From Anaerolineales bacterium (GTDB lineage Bacteria; Chloroflexota; Anaerolineae; Anaerolineales; Villigracilaceae), in contig CP129481.1 in the NCBI GenBank assembly GCA_030583905.1, positions 2,448,136 through 2,512,135 of the forward strand: a DNA stretch of 64,000 bases, read 5' to 3'. Both the position numbers and the translations under genes were made by a program. The notes beneath the pieces were generated by a model that was not told where the DNA came from, searched no databases, and saw nothing but the letters and a program-made list of their open reading frames with translations. This document shows positions 52,100-60,143 of this stretch, in pieces (the stretch's first letter is position 1; every line of letters starts with the position of its first letter).

Positions 52100-53476
52100 A
52101 TGGAATCCCGCATCTTACAGTTGATCTCAGCCTTGCGCGCCAGCGGGGTGCGCGTGTCGCTTGCGGAGTCCGCGGAGGCGTTTTCGGCGGTGGATCTGAT
52201 GGGGATTCAAGACCGCGAGTCGTTTCGCCTGTCCCTGCGCGCCACACTCATCAAGGATGTGAAGGACCTGCCCACCTTCGACAAATTATTTCCGCTCTTT
52301 TTCGGTTCAGGGACTCCGCCGGAGATGGGCGGCAGTCCGTCCGATGACCTGACGCCGGAAGAGATACAGATGCTGGCAGAGGCGTTGAAGAATTTCGCCG
52401 AGAACATCCGTCAGCGTATGGAAAGGCTGATGAATGGCGAGCAGTTATCACGGTCCGAATTGGAGGCGCTGGCGCAGTTGGTCGGCTTGAATCAGGCAGA
52501 TAATCTCCAATATCAAAACTGGATGTCACAGCGCATGATGCGGGCGATGGCGTTCCCCGAAGTGCGCGAGGCGCTGCGCGAGTTGATGGAACAACTGCAA
52601 CAGATGGGGATGGATAAAGAACGCGTCGAACGGCTGCGCGAGCTGATCCAACAAAACATGCAGGGGATTCAGGGACAGCTTGAGCAGTTCGCGGGCGAGC
52701 GCATTGCCGAGAATTTGAGCGAACGCCCGCGTGGGGAAAATATTGATAGTTTGATGAACCGCCCGTTTCAGGCGCTCTCCGATGCGGATAAAAAAGTATT
52801 GCAGCGCGAAGTGAAGCGACTCGCCGCCGCATTGCGGACAAGAATTGCCCTGCGGCAAAAACGCATGAAAAGCGGACAGATGGACCCGAAGGCGACCATC
52901 CGCGCGAACTTGAAATATCACGGCGTGCCGATGGAGATCAAACATCGCGACAAAATCCGCAAACCGAAGATCGTGGTCATTTGCGATATCAGCACGTCCA
53001 TGCGCTTTTGCTCGGAGTTGATGCTGAGTTTTCTTTTTGCGTTGCAGGGACAAGTGCGCAAGACGCATGCGTTTGCGTTCATTGACCATCTCGAATCCAT
53101 TTCGGAAGATTTCACAGGCACGAATGCGGACGAAGCGATCCAGTCCGTGCTGTGGCGAATGCCAAGCGGACATTACAATACAGACCTTGGCTGGTCGCTT
53201 AACGATTTCCAAAACGAATATATGGACACGCTCAACAGCGGAACAACTTTATTGATCGTCGGAGATGGGCGCAATAATTACAACGATCCGCGCATTGACA
53301 TTTTCTCCGCGATGACGCGCCGCACCACACGCACGATCTGGCTCAACCCCGAACCTGAAGCCATGTGGAACGGCGACAGCGACATGCGGAAATACGCTCC
53401 GCTGTGCAGTAATGTATTGAAGGTGGGAAACCTGCGCGAGCTGGCGAACGCCGTGGATGAGTTGATGACAGGGTAG
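52100..53476 (+). CDS. VWA domain protein (CoxE-like), 458 aa
   Basis: N-terminal 250 residues are helical and Gln/Glu-rich, with a Met-rich region. The C-terminal VWA domain begins at about 290 with VVICDISTSM (MIDAS DxSxS-like: Asp-Ile-Ser-Thr-Ser), then a conserved Thr/Asp region (DEAIQSVLWRMPSGHYNTDLGWSL) and LLIVGDGRNNYNDP. CoxE-type proteins work with CoxD/MoxR in maturing molybdo-enzymes. No coxSLM genes are in the window, so the target is unknown. Confidence 0.88.
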   Translation: MESRILQLISALRASGVRVSLAESAEAFSAVDLMGIQDRESFRLSLRATLIKDVKDLPTFDKLFPLFFGSGTPPEMGGSPSDDLTPEEIQMLAEALKNFAENIRQRMERLMNGEQLSRSELEALAQLVGLNQADNLQYQNWMSQRMMRAMAFPEVREALRELMEQLQQMGMDKERVERLRELIQQNMQGIQGQLEQFAGERIAENLSERPRGENIDSLMNRPFQALSDADKKVLQREVKRLAAALRTRIALRQKRMKSGQMDPKATIRANLKYHGVPMEIKHRDKIRKPKIVVICDISTSMRFCSELMLSFLFALQGQVRKTHAFAFIDHLESISEDFTGTNADEAIQSVLWRMPSGHYNTDLGWSLNDFQNEYMDTLNSGTTLLIVGDGRNNYNDPRIDIFSAMTRRTTRTIWLNPEPEAMWNGDSDMRKYAPLCSNVLKVGNLRELANAVDELMTG

Positions 53477-53479
53477 ATC

Positions 53480-53785
53480 GTGTACCTAATTCTCTGGGAA
53501 TATCACGTTAAACCCCAAGAACGAGCGGAGTTCGAAGAGATCTACTCCCCTACTGGCGCATGGGCGGAGTTATTTCAAAAAGGCGAGGGTTATTTGGGGA
53601 CGGAATTACTGCACGATGAAACTAGTCCACGCAGGTATCTGACGATCGACCGCTGGGAATCCAAAGCGGCGTACGAGACATTTCTGTCCGTGCAAGAACA
53701 GGCATACAAGGAGATGGATGCACGCTGTGAAGGGCTGACGGAACACGAATCCCTGCTGGGGAAGTGGACACTCGAACAAAATTGA
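53480..53785 (+). CDS. Antibiotic biosynthesis monooxygenase (ABM) domain protein, 101 aa
   Basis: A ferredoxin-like alpha/beta fold: LILWEYHVKPQERAEFEEIYS, GYLGTELLHDETSPRRYLTIDRWES and YETFLSVQEQAY are typical of ABM-like small proteins. Start is GTG 53480, three bases after the VWA gene. Such proteins may be monooxygenases or stress proteins; no activity can be assigned. Confidence 0.82.
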   Translation: MYLILWEYHVKPQERAEFEEIYSPTGAWAELFQKGEGYLGTELLHDETSPRRYLTIDRWESKAAYETFLSVQEQAYKEMDARCEGLTEHESLLGKWTLEQN

Positions 53786-53815
53786 AATTCAACAAAATCC
53801 CCCAATTATCCCCTG

Positions 53816-54169
53816 TTACCGTATATCCATGCCGCACTGCTCGAACATGCGCTGGAAAATGGCGGTATCCTCACGTGAAAGGCTTTCCACTTCAAAACCG
53901 ATGTTGTAGGAATTTGGCTGAAGCTTGTCCATTTCGCACCAGCGAATGCGTCCGTTGAAGATCATATAGGTTTTTGCAGCCAACTCCGGAGCCAGGTCGA
54001 TGCGCAGCCTCAAGTGTGAGTTGACCGGCAGGGGCATGTCGCTGTCCACCCGAAAACCGACCAGGCTGATGTCTGACAAATAACCCAATACTTTCAGTGT
54101 ACCGGCATCCACCACAGGCATGTAGTAGGTAAACCTTCGCCGCTGCTGTTTACGCCTATCCGACTCCAT
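53816..54169 (-). CDS. PilZ domain protein, 117 aa
   Basis: A single PilZ domain: RRKQQRRRFTYY (the RxxxR c-di-GMP motif) and DISLVGFRV (D/NxSxxG motif). It probably senses c-di-GMP. ATG 54169 follows AAAGGAG; the longer frame to 54265 includes the leader hairpin and is not used. On the minus strand a stem (54244-54249/54255-54260) plus TTTTTTT lies in the leader, about 70 bases upstream, resembling an attenuator. Confidence 0.86.
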   Translation of the reverse strand: MESDRRKQQRRRFTYYMPVVDAGTLKVLGYLSDISLVGFRVDSDMPLPVNSHLRLRIDLAPELAAKTYMIFNGRIRWCEMDKLQPNSYNIGFEVESLSREDTAIFQRMFEQCGMDIR

Positions 54170-54236
54170 TGAGTTCTCCTTTCTCCGCTCATGCAAGCCA
54201 ACACCATGACCGCCAGCCCTGTTCGGTGCAGAATAA

Positions 54237-54260
54237 TAAAAAAAGGGAGAAGAACTCCCT
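54237..54260 (-). promoter_or_regulatory. Terminator-like hairpin in the PilZ gene leader
   Basis: Six-bp stem AGGGAG/CTCCCT with loop of five and eight Ts on the minus strand. No minus-strand gene ends here, so the hairpin would act in the leader. Confidence 0.4.
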
Positions 54261-54327
54261 ACCAATAGTATATAATTTTTTACGGAAATTTCAATAGCCC
54301 CAAGGCATAAATCCTACACGAATACCC

Positions 54328-54354
54328 CTGACAAGGCATCATCAAGTGTATAAT
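54328..54354 (+). promoter_or_regulatory. Promoter of the receiver-domain genes
   Basis: CTGACA (54328-54333), a 15-base spacer, TATAAT (54349-54354), 46 bases before the first receiver ATG. Confidence 0.5.
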
Positions 54355-54400
54355 AGAGCGGGAAACGGCACAGCATAATCATGTCGTTCAGGATGAGACT

Positions 54401-54766
54401 ATGGCAAAGATCATGATTGTGGATGACGACGAAAAGGTAACGACTCTTCTTGGTCGTTTCCTGTCGTCCGTTGGTCATCAGGTCACCACCCTTAACCAAA
54501 GCTCAAAGACCATCCAGACGGCAAATTCGGTGGAACCGGATATCTTCATCCTTGACATCATGATGCCACCGCCCGACGGGTTCACGCTTTGCCGGATGCT
54601 GAGAAACACCCCCAGGTTTTCACAAACTCCGATCCTGATCATCACCGCCTTGGATAATAGCAACAGCAAAGCCGCGACCTTCGGCGCAAATGATTACCTT
54701 ACCAAGCCTTTCAATCTCGATGAACTCTCAGCCAGAATTGATATGCTGCTCGTCCAATTCGAATAA
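54401..54766 (+). CDS. Stand-alone response regulator receiver, 121 aa
   Basis: Receiver (CheY-like) domain only: acidic VDDDEK, phospho-Asp in IFILDIMMPPPDG, Thr in IITALD and Lys in YLTKPF. No output domain. It should act by protein contact, for example with a flagellar-type, kinase or adaptor target. It is the first of three consecutive receivers with short gaps, so this is probably one operon. Confidence 0.9.
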   Translation: MAKIMIVDDDEKVTTLLGRFLSSVGHQVTTLNQSSKTIQTANSVEPDIFILDIMMPPPDGFTLCRMLRNTPRFSQTPILIITALDNSNSKAATFGANDYLTKPFNLDELSARIDMLLVQFE

Positions 54767-54789
54767 TTGTTCTTTAATGGAGAATGCTC

Positions 54790-55164
54790 ATGGCGAAGAT
54801 CTTAATAGTGGATGATGACATAGAAACGACCAGCCTATTGGAAAGCATCATCAAAACCTACGGTCACGAACCGTTTTCCATCAACGAAAGCAAGCACGCG
54901 CTCGAATCGACAAAATCCCTCATGCCGGATCTGATCCTGCTGGACATTATGATGGCTGAGATCAACGGTATCGCCATTTGCAAGTTCATCAAATCTGATT
55001 CCAGCATCAGCCATATCCCGGTCGTGATGGTGTCTGCGTTGGGAGATGAAGGCACCAAACGGGATGCAGCCAATGCAGGTGCGAACGCTTTTATCACCAA
55101 GCCCATCATCCCCAACAAGTTCATGCAGGAGATCAACGCCATCCTTGGAGAACAGCGCCATTAA
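54790..55164 (+). CDS. Stand-alone response regulator receiver, 124 aa
   Basis: Second receiver: VDDDIE, phospho-Asp in LILLDIMMAEING, Ser in MVSALGDE and Lys in FITKPI. ATG 54790 is preferred because GGAG is seven bases upstream; ATG 54784 is too close. It is divergent from its neighbours in sequence, so the set is an old duplication or convergent assembly. Confidence 0.88.
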   Translation: MAKILIVDDDIETTSLLESIIKTYGHEPFSINESKHALESTKSLMPDLILLDIMMAEINGIAICKFIKSDSSISHIPVVMVSALGDEGTKRDAANAGANAFITKPIIPNKFMQEINAILGEQRH

Positions 55165-55285
55165 TTCACACTGTTGTACCGACCTTACAACCTCCATACT
55201 CCTGCCCGCAGGGAGACTTGCCCCAGTTGTTTTTTAGCTGTATGATTGGCGGAAATCCAGATATTCAACAAGACCAAGGCACACT

Positions 55286-55657
55286 ATGACAAAAATTTTG
55301 ATCGTGGACGACGACCATCTCGTAACAACGCTGCTGGAAAAACTGCTTGCCATTGAAGGCTATGAGACCGTGACCCTCAATGAGAGTTCGCTGGCAGTCG
55401 AAACCGCCCGACTCGTCAAACCGGACCTGTTCTTGATCGACCTCATGATGCCCCAACCCGACGGCTTCCGCCTGACCCGCATGTTGCGGGAAGTGTCGGA
55501 ATTCACGTCCACTCCGATCATCATAGTCACCGCGCTTGATGATAGCGACAGCCGTGCGGTCGCTTTTGGAGCAGGCGCAAGCGATTACATCACAAAGCCC
55601 TTCCACCCTGATGAACTATCTGAACGAATAAAAGAATTACTGGAAGATCAGGAATAA
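55286..55657 (+). CDS. Stand-alone response regulator receiver, 123 aa
   Basis: Third receiver: VDDDHL, phospho-Asp in FLIDLMMPQPDG, Thr in IVTALDDSD and Lys in YITKPFHPDE. AAGG lies nine bases before the ATG. A 121-bp gap separates it from the second receiver and may hold its own promoter. No histidine kinase is nearby. Confidence 0.9.
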   Translation: MTKILIVDDDHLVTTLLEKLLAIEGYETVTLNESSLAVETARLVKPDLFLIDLMMPQPDGFRLTRMLREVSEFTSTPIIIVTALDDSDSRAVAFGAGASDYITKPFHPDELSERIKELLEDQE

Positions 55658-55680
55658 TTCACGATTTCATATTGAAACAA

Positions 55681-55710
55681 AAAAGGACGCGCCAAATGGC
55701 GCGTCCTTTT
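55681..55710. terminator. Bidirectional terminator
   Basis: Stem GGACGCGCC (55685-55693) with 55698-55706, loop AAAT, flanked by AAAA/TTTT. It serves the receiver operon and the convergent cytochrome gene. Confidence 0.85.
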
Positions 55711-55724
55711 CATCGAAATACAGA

Positions 55725-56129
55725 TTATCTTAATGTTCGAATATACGCAACCGTCTGCCAGATCTGTTCATCGGTCAGAATACCCTTCCATGCCACCATG
55801 GAAGTGCCATCCACGCCGGTGGAAATGCGCCAGAACAGGAAATCATCCCCAACCTGGGCTGTCAGCTCGGGTAAATTCTGCGGAGCAGGATCAAGTGCGA
55901 GACCGGCAGGACCGTCACCGTGTCCCTGAGGACCGTGACAGGACTCGCAATTGGTCTTGTAGACCGAAGCGCCAGCGGAAGCCGCATCCGCGCCAAGCGG
56001 GTTGGTCAAACCGGCATAATCAGACGGAACCGCAGGGATCTCCGCCGGCGCGCTTGAACTGCCTCCATCGCCGCAAGCCGCGACCATCAACGCTGCAAGA
56101 ACGAACACAGCAAACATGACTTTTTTCAT
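55725..56129 (-). CDS. Lipoprotein c-type cytochrome, 134 aa
   Basis: Signal with lipobox (MVAAC, Cys19), a short Ser/Ala/Pro linker and one heme c motif CESCH at residues 61-65; the axial Met is probably Met111 in GTSMVAWKG. ATG follows GGAGG. A membrane-anchored single-heme carrier in the periplasm or outer surface, suggesting some respiratory electron transfer. Confidence 0.9.
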   Translation of the reverse strand: MKKVMFAVFVLAALMVAACGDGGSSSAPAEIPAVPSDYAGLTNPLGADAASAGASVYKTNCESCHGPQGHGDGPAGLALDPAPQNLPELTAQVGDDFLFWRISTGVDGTSMVAWKGILTDEQIWQTVAYIRTLR

Positions 56130-56221
56130 CTCATACCTCCAGTTGATATTCTTGACATGGGCGGATTATATGTAGGTTGCGAGTTTATATACAGTGACTT
56201 AAGTTACAAACCAGCAACAGC

Positions 56222-56656
56222 CTACTTAACCCTCCGCCCGCCTTTCAATCTGCGCTGCAGTTTCTCGAACCCCGCCCAATCCTCCTTCGCCGCCAGCTTC
56301 GCCTGGTCGATCCATCCTTCAGGATTCATCATCTGCAAACCTGCCTCATCGAGCACGTTCTGCACGTCTACAGCCTTCGCATTGGCAAGATCCTCGAACG
56401 TCGTAATACCCGCCGCTTTCAAGACCTTTGTCACTTTCGGACCGATCCCTTCGATTCGGGTCAGATCATCTGCAACCTTTTTCCCCTTGGATTTGGGCGC
56501 CTCAGACTCCGCTGCAACCTGTTCCTGCCGCCTTGGAGCAGTCAACCACCCGGCGATGATCACCAGCACAAAAAAAGCGATTCCGATGTACAACAACCAC
56601 AAAAGTTCCGTGTTCGGACCCTCCGCGCCTTCCGCCAACAAACGCATTGCAAGCAT
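56222..56656 (-). CDS. Membrane-anchored helix-hairpin-helix protein, 144 aa
   Basis: One membrane helix at about 18-38 (LLWLLYIGIAFFVLVIIAGW), a charged linker and then a HhH domain: LTRIEGIGPKVTKVLKAAGITTFEDLANA. It resembles DNA-binding HhH tails attached to membrane anchors. GGAGG precedes ATG 56656; upstream extension to 56779 overlaps the divergent GDPD gene region and lacks protein character. Role unknown. Confidence 0.72.
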   Translation of the reverse strand: MLAMRLLAEGAEGPNTELLWLLYIGIAFFVLVIIAGWLTAPRRQEQVAAESEAPKSKGKKVADDLTRIEGIGPKVTKVLKAAGITTFEDLANAKAVDVQNVLDEAGLQMMNPEGWIDQAKLAAKEDWAGFEKLQRRLKGGRRVK

Positions 56657-56758
56657 GTACGCCTCCAGAGTATCTGTTTTGACTCGTTTATACGTGAAAA
56701 GGTGGAGCATGTCAATTCTTAAAGGTAAAATAGAACGATACCAATTCGGAGCAGACGC

Positions 56759-57637
56759 ATGAAACTCAAACGCTGGCACTATCTCGCCATCTTCCTACTC
56801 ACATCCATCATCACCTTTCGCCTCACCACCCGCCCCGCGCCGCATCATCCTTACTACGCCGCAGATCTGAACTATCCGCTCGTCATCGCCCATCAGGGCG
56901 GCGACCATCTGTGGCCCGGCAATACCATGCTCGCCTTTCAAAACGCCGTTGATCTCGGCGCGGACGTGCTCGAAATGGACCTGCACATCACCAGTGACGG
57001 CGTCCTCATCCTCATGCACGATGAGACTGTGGACCGCACCACCGATGGGACCGGCGAGATCGAAGCGATGACTCTCGCCGAGCTAAAACAACTTGACGCC
57101 GGCTACGATTGGACACGCGACGACGGCGCGACCCATCCCTTCCGCGGGCAGGGAGCCACCGTACCGACCATGGAGGAGGTCTTCACCGCCTTCCCCGATA
57201 TGCGCATGACCATCGAACTCAAGAAGACGAACGCATCGATGGCAAAACCCTTCTGTGAACTCATCCGTCAATACAACATGGAAAACAAAGTGCTGATCGC
57301 CTCCTTCCATGACGAACGACTTCAGGAATTCCGCCGCGAATGCCCCGGGGTCGCGACCTCCAGCGCGAGGCAGGAAACGACCGTCTTTGTACTCATGACC
57401 AAAGTTTATCTTGGCAGTTTCTTCACCCCGCATTTCTTCTCCTTGCAAGTCCCGCAAGAATCGAGCGGCATCACCGTCATGACGCCATCCTTCGTCAGAG
57501 CCGCGCATGCCCGCAATCTTGCCGTCGAGCCGTGGACGATCAACGACGAAGAGACCATGCGCAAGTTCATCGATTGGGGCGTGGACGGCATCATTACAGA
57601 CAGACCCGATCTCATGCTCGAGATCCTGGGACGATAA
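56759..57637 (+). CDS. Glycerophosphodiester phosphodiesterase, 292 aa
   Basis: N-terminal uncleaved helix (LAIFLLTSIITF) then a GDPD TIM barrel: VIAHQGGDHLWPGNTMLAFQNA (catalytic His and metal Glu region, GDPD usual HRG replaced by HQG), DVLEMDLHITSDGVLILMHDETVDRTT and WTINDEETMRKFIDWGVDGIITDRPD. It hydrolyses glycerophosphodiesters to glycerol-3-phosphate and an alcohol. The His-Gln-Gly in place of His-Arg-Gly is noteworthy. GGAG lies before the ATG. Confidence 0.88.
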   Translation: MKLKRWHYLAIFLLTSIITFRLTTRPAPHHPYYAADLNYPLVIAHQGGDHLWPGNTMLAFQNAVDLGADVLEMDLHITSDGVLILMHDETVDRTTDGTGEIEAMTLAELKQLDAGYDWTRDDGATHPFRGQGATVPTMEEVFTAFPDMRMTIELKKTNASMAKPFCELIRQYNMENKVLIASFHDERLQEFRRECPGVATSSARQETTVFVLMTKVYLGSFFTPHFFSLQVPQESSGITVMTPSFVRAAHARNLAVEPWTINDEETMRKFIDWGVDGIITDRPDLMLEILGR

Positions 57638-57638
57638 T

Positions 57639-58454
57639 ATGACATCCTACCAAGAAGCCATTCAACTGGCGCGCCAACAAAAGGACGGAGCCATCAAAGC
57701 TGATTCCCTGCACTGGATGAACCTCGCCGGGTTGTTCTGGCTGGAAGAGGGCGAAAACCCCTTCGGAAGTGACGAGGATAACAAGATCTCGTATCCATCC
57801 TTCCCCGAACCTGTTTGCGGAAGTTTCACTCTCGTCAACGGACAGGTCTTTTTCAAACCCGCGCAGGGAATTGAATTCACATCCAACTCTCCCAACCTCA
57901 TCACCCGCCCGCTGATCTCAGACCACAACGCGGAGCCGGATATCATCCAAGTCGGCTCGCTCGTCATGAAAATCATCATCCGCGGCGGCGTTCCGCTCAT
58001 CCGCATGTGGGACCGGGAAGCGCCATCCAAGACGGATTTCAATGGGTTGAAATATTATCCAGTCAATGAAGGTTATCGCGTTACTGCCAGATTTATCCCC
58101 TACGACCCGCCCAGGACGATCAAAAAGACGGAGGTCATCGGAACAGAAGTACAGGCTGTCCTGCTGGGACAGGTGCAATTTAACCTGCACGGCACGGACT
58201 GCGTGCTCCAAGCCGAAAAAAGCGGGGAAAAACTGCTCCTGCATTTTGCGGATGGGACGAACTCCAAAACCACCTATGGCGGCGGGCGTAGAATTTACAT
58301 TCCACCGCCCGAAACGGATGAGTTCATTCTTGATTTCAACCTCACAGATAACTGGCCCTGCGCTTACACGCCGTACGCCACTTGCCCGCTTGTACCGCAG
58401 GAAAACCGCCTGCCGATCTCCATTGAAGCGGGCGAATTGAAATATCACGAATAA
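57639..58454 (+). CDS. DUF1684 family protein, 271 aa (paralogue 2)
   Basis: LHWMNLAGLFWLEEGENPFGSDE, RMWDREAPSKTDFNGLKYYPVNEGYRVTARFIPYD and DFNLTDNWPCAYTPYATCPLVPQENRLP give the DUF1684 profile. It is diverged from the member at 36186. ATG is one base after the GDPD stop, so the two are co-transcribed, perhaps hinting at a shared lipid-linked process (inference). Confidence 0.83.
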   Translation: MTSYQEAIQLARQQKDGAIKADSLHWMNLAGLFWLEEGENPFGSDEDNKISYPSFPEPVCGSFTLVNGQVFFKPAQGIEFTSNSPNLITRPLISDHNAEPDIIQVGSLVMKIIIRGGVPLIRMWDREAPSKTDFNGLKYYPVNEGYRVTARFIPYDPPRTIKKTEVIGTEVQAVLLGQVQFNLHGTDCVLQAEKSGEKLLLHFADGTNSKTTYGGGRRIYIPPPETDEFILDFNLTDNWPCAYTPYATCPLVPQENRLPISIEAGELKYHE

Positions 58455-58456
58455 AA

Positions 58457-58487
58457 AAAACGGGCAGTGAAAATCACTGCCCGTTTT
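58457..58487. terminator. Bidirectional terminator
   Basis: A 14-bp stem (58457-58470 with 58474-58487) including AAAA/TTTT ends, loop AAA. It separates DUF1684 and the convergent nitroreductase gene. Confidence 0.85.
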
Positions 58488-58500
58488 CATACAAGATGGC

Positions 58501-59061
58501 TTATTCGATCCACGTTACGCGGTCTTCAAATCCGGCGCGGACATGCGGTTCCGGCGTCGCTTCCGGGTAGCCGATATAGATGAAACCGATCAAATGCTGG
58601 TCGGCTTCGAAGCCCAAAAATTCCTTGACCTTCGCATCGCGCGCCCATTCACCCGTGCGCCAGATCGCGCCAAGCCCCAGCGCGTGGGCGGCAAGCAGAA
58701 TATTTTGCGCCGCTGCGGAGACCGCAGAGACATTCTCGATCTCGATGGCTTTGGAATCAGGGGCGGGCTTGTCCGCGCCGACGGCGATGACCACCGGTGC
58801 GCGCAGCGGCAAGCTTCGGGGCTTCTCCGCGGCTTCCTTGGGCGCATCAGGATTCCGGTCCAGAAAAGAGGCGGCAAAGACATCGCCCAGTTTTTTTCGC
58901 CCATCCCCGGTCAAGATTACAAAACGCCACGGGCGCACCTTATAATGGTTCGGCGCTTGCACGGCGGCGCTCAACAACTTCTCGATCAGGTCGCGCGGCA
59001 ATGGATCAGGTTGTACCTTGCCGACCGTGGCTCTTCCATGTATCGCTTCAAAAACTTCCAT
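58501..59061 (-). CDS. Nitroreductase family protein, 186 aa
   Basis: FMN-dependent NAD(P)H oxidoreductase fold: EAIHGRATVGK (FMN-binding Arg region), APNHYKVRPWRFVILTG, AAAQNILLAAHALGLGAIWRTG and GFIYIGYPEATP. Typical of the short YdjA-like subgroup. GGAGGAACC precedes the ATG. Reduces nitro compounds, quinones or another electrophile; the substrate is unknown. Confidence 0.9.
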   Translation of the reverse strand: MEVFEAIHGRATVGKVQPDPLPRDLIEKLLSAAVQAPNHYKVRPWRFVILTGDGRKKLGDVFAASFLDRNPDAPKEAAEKPRSLPLRAPVVIAVGADKPAPDSKAIEIENVSAVSAAAQNILLAAHALGLGAIWRTGEWARDAKVKEFLGFEADQHLIGFIYIGYPEATPEPHVRAGFEDRVTWIE

Positions 59062-59093
59062 TTGGTTCCTCCGGCAACACAGACGCTTGCGGG

Positions 59094-59099
59094 TAAAAT
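59094..59099 (+). promoter_or_regulatory. -10-like box TAAAAT for a leaderless start
   Basis: Ends nine bases before ATG 59109. Confidence 0.4.
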
Positions 59100-59108
59100 T
59101 GTCTTACC

Positions 59109-60143
59109 ATGAAAATATTGTACTCGGAAGAACATCGAAATCATTATCCGCCGTTCGAGGTGTTCGACGGCGGAATTCGTGTGCCGTATTATGAAAATCC
59201 TGACCGCATGGATCGCATCGTATCTGCGCTTAAAAAAACGGATTGGGCGGAGTTTTGCGAGCCGGATGATTTTGGACTCGACCCGATCCTCGCCGTGCAC
59301 GACCGGGCATATCTCAACTTCCTCGCATCCTGCTGGGACGAATGGCTGGATTCTGACCCCGAAATTGCGGCTGCGCCCGAACTGCACGCCTTCCTGCCGG
59401 CGACCTTTGCATTGCGACGCACAGCGCGCCCCACCGCCTCCATCCGCGGACGCGGCGGCTACTATCTGATGGATCTCTCCGCCTGCATCGTGGCAGGGAC
59501 GTATAATGCCGCGCTGGCATCCGCGAACATTGCCTTGAGCGCCGCATCGTCCATTGTTCACGGACAATCTGCGTTTGCCTTATGCCGTCCGCCCGGTCAT
59601 CATGCCGGGAGGGATTATGCCGCTGGCTACTGCTTCATCAACAACGCCGCCGTCGCCGCGAATTGGCTTTCCACGAAAGGCAAGGTTGCCATCCTCGATA
59701 TCGATTATCATGGCGGCAATGGCACGCAGGATATTTTCTACGAACGCAATGATGTGCTGACCATTTCCATTCACGGCGACCCGGATTTCGAATACCCCCA
59801 TTACATCGGCTTCGCGGACGAGACCGGCGCAGGCGCGGGGCTTGGTTTCCACAGAAATTTCCCGCTCCCGAAAGATACAGGAGATGAAGGATATCTTTCG
59901 GCATTGGAAGAAGCGTTGACGATGATCCGCAAATTCGCGCCCGATTTCCTTATCCTTTCCTTCGGCGCAGACACCTTCGATGGCGATCCGCTTGGCACCT
60001 TTCACGTCACGCGCGAGGGATTTTCTGGGATCGGAAAACGGATCGCCGGATTGAACCTCCCAACCGCTGTCATCATGGAAGGCGGCTACGCCAACGAAGC
60101 GCTTGGCGAAAACACAGTCACTTTATTGGAGAATTTCGAATGA
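59109..60143 (+). CDS. Histone deacetylase-family amidohydrolase (acetylpolyamine type), 344 aa
   Basis: Zinc amidohydrolase of the HDAC superfamily: RPPGHHAGRDYAAGYCFINNAAVAA (catalytic His pair), DIDYHGGNGTQDIFY (zinc Asp/His), SFGADTFDGDPLG (zinc Asp) and EGGYA. The insertion between 85 and 130 and overall layout fit acetylpolyamine amidohydrolases, which remove acetyl groups from polyamines. Other acetylated substrates are possible. The stop overlaps the next ATG by four bases. Confidence 0.9.
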   Translation: MKILYSEEHRNHYPPFEVFDGGIRVPYYENPDRMDRIVSALKKTDWAEFCEPDDFGLDPILAVHDRAYLNFLASCWDEWLDSDPEIAAAPELHAFLPATFALRRTARPTASIRGRGGYYLMDLSACIVAGTYNAALASANIALSAASSIVHGQSAFALCRPPGHHAGRDYAAGYCFINNAAVAANWLSTKGKVAILDIDYHGGNGTQDIFYERNDVLTISIHGDPDFEYPHYIGFADETGAGAGLGFHRNFPLPKDTGDEGYLSALEEALTMIRKFAPDFLILSFGADTFDGDPLGTFHVTREGFSGIGKRIAGLNLPTAVIMEGGYANEALGENTVTLLENFE

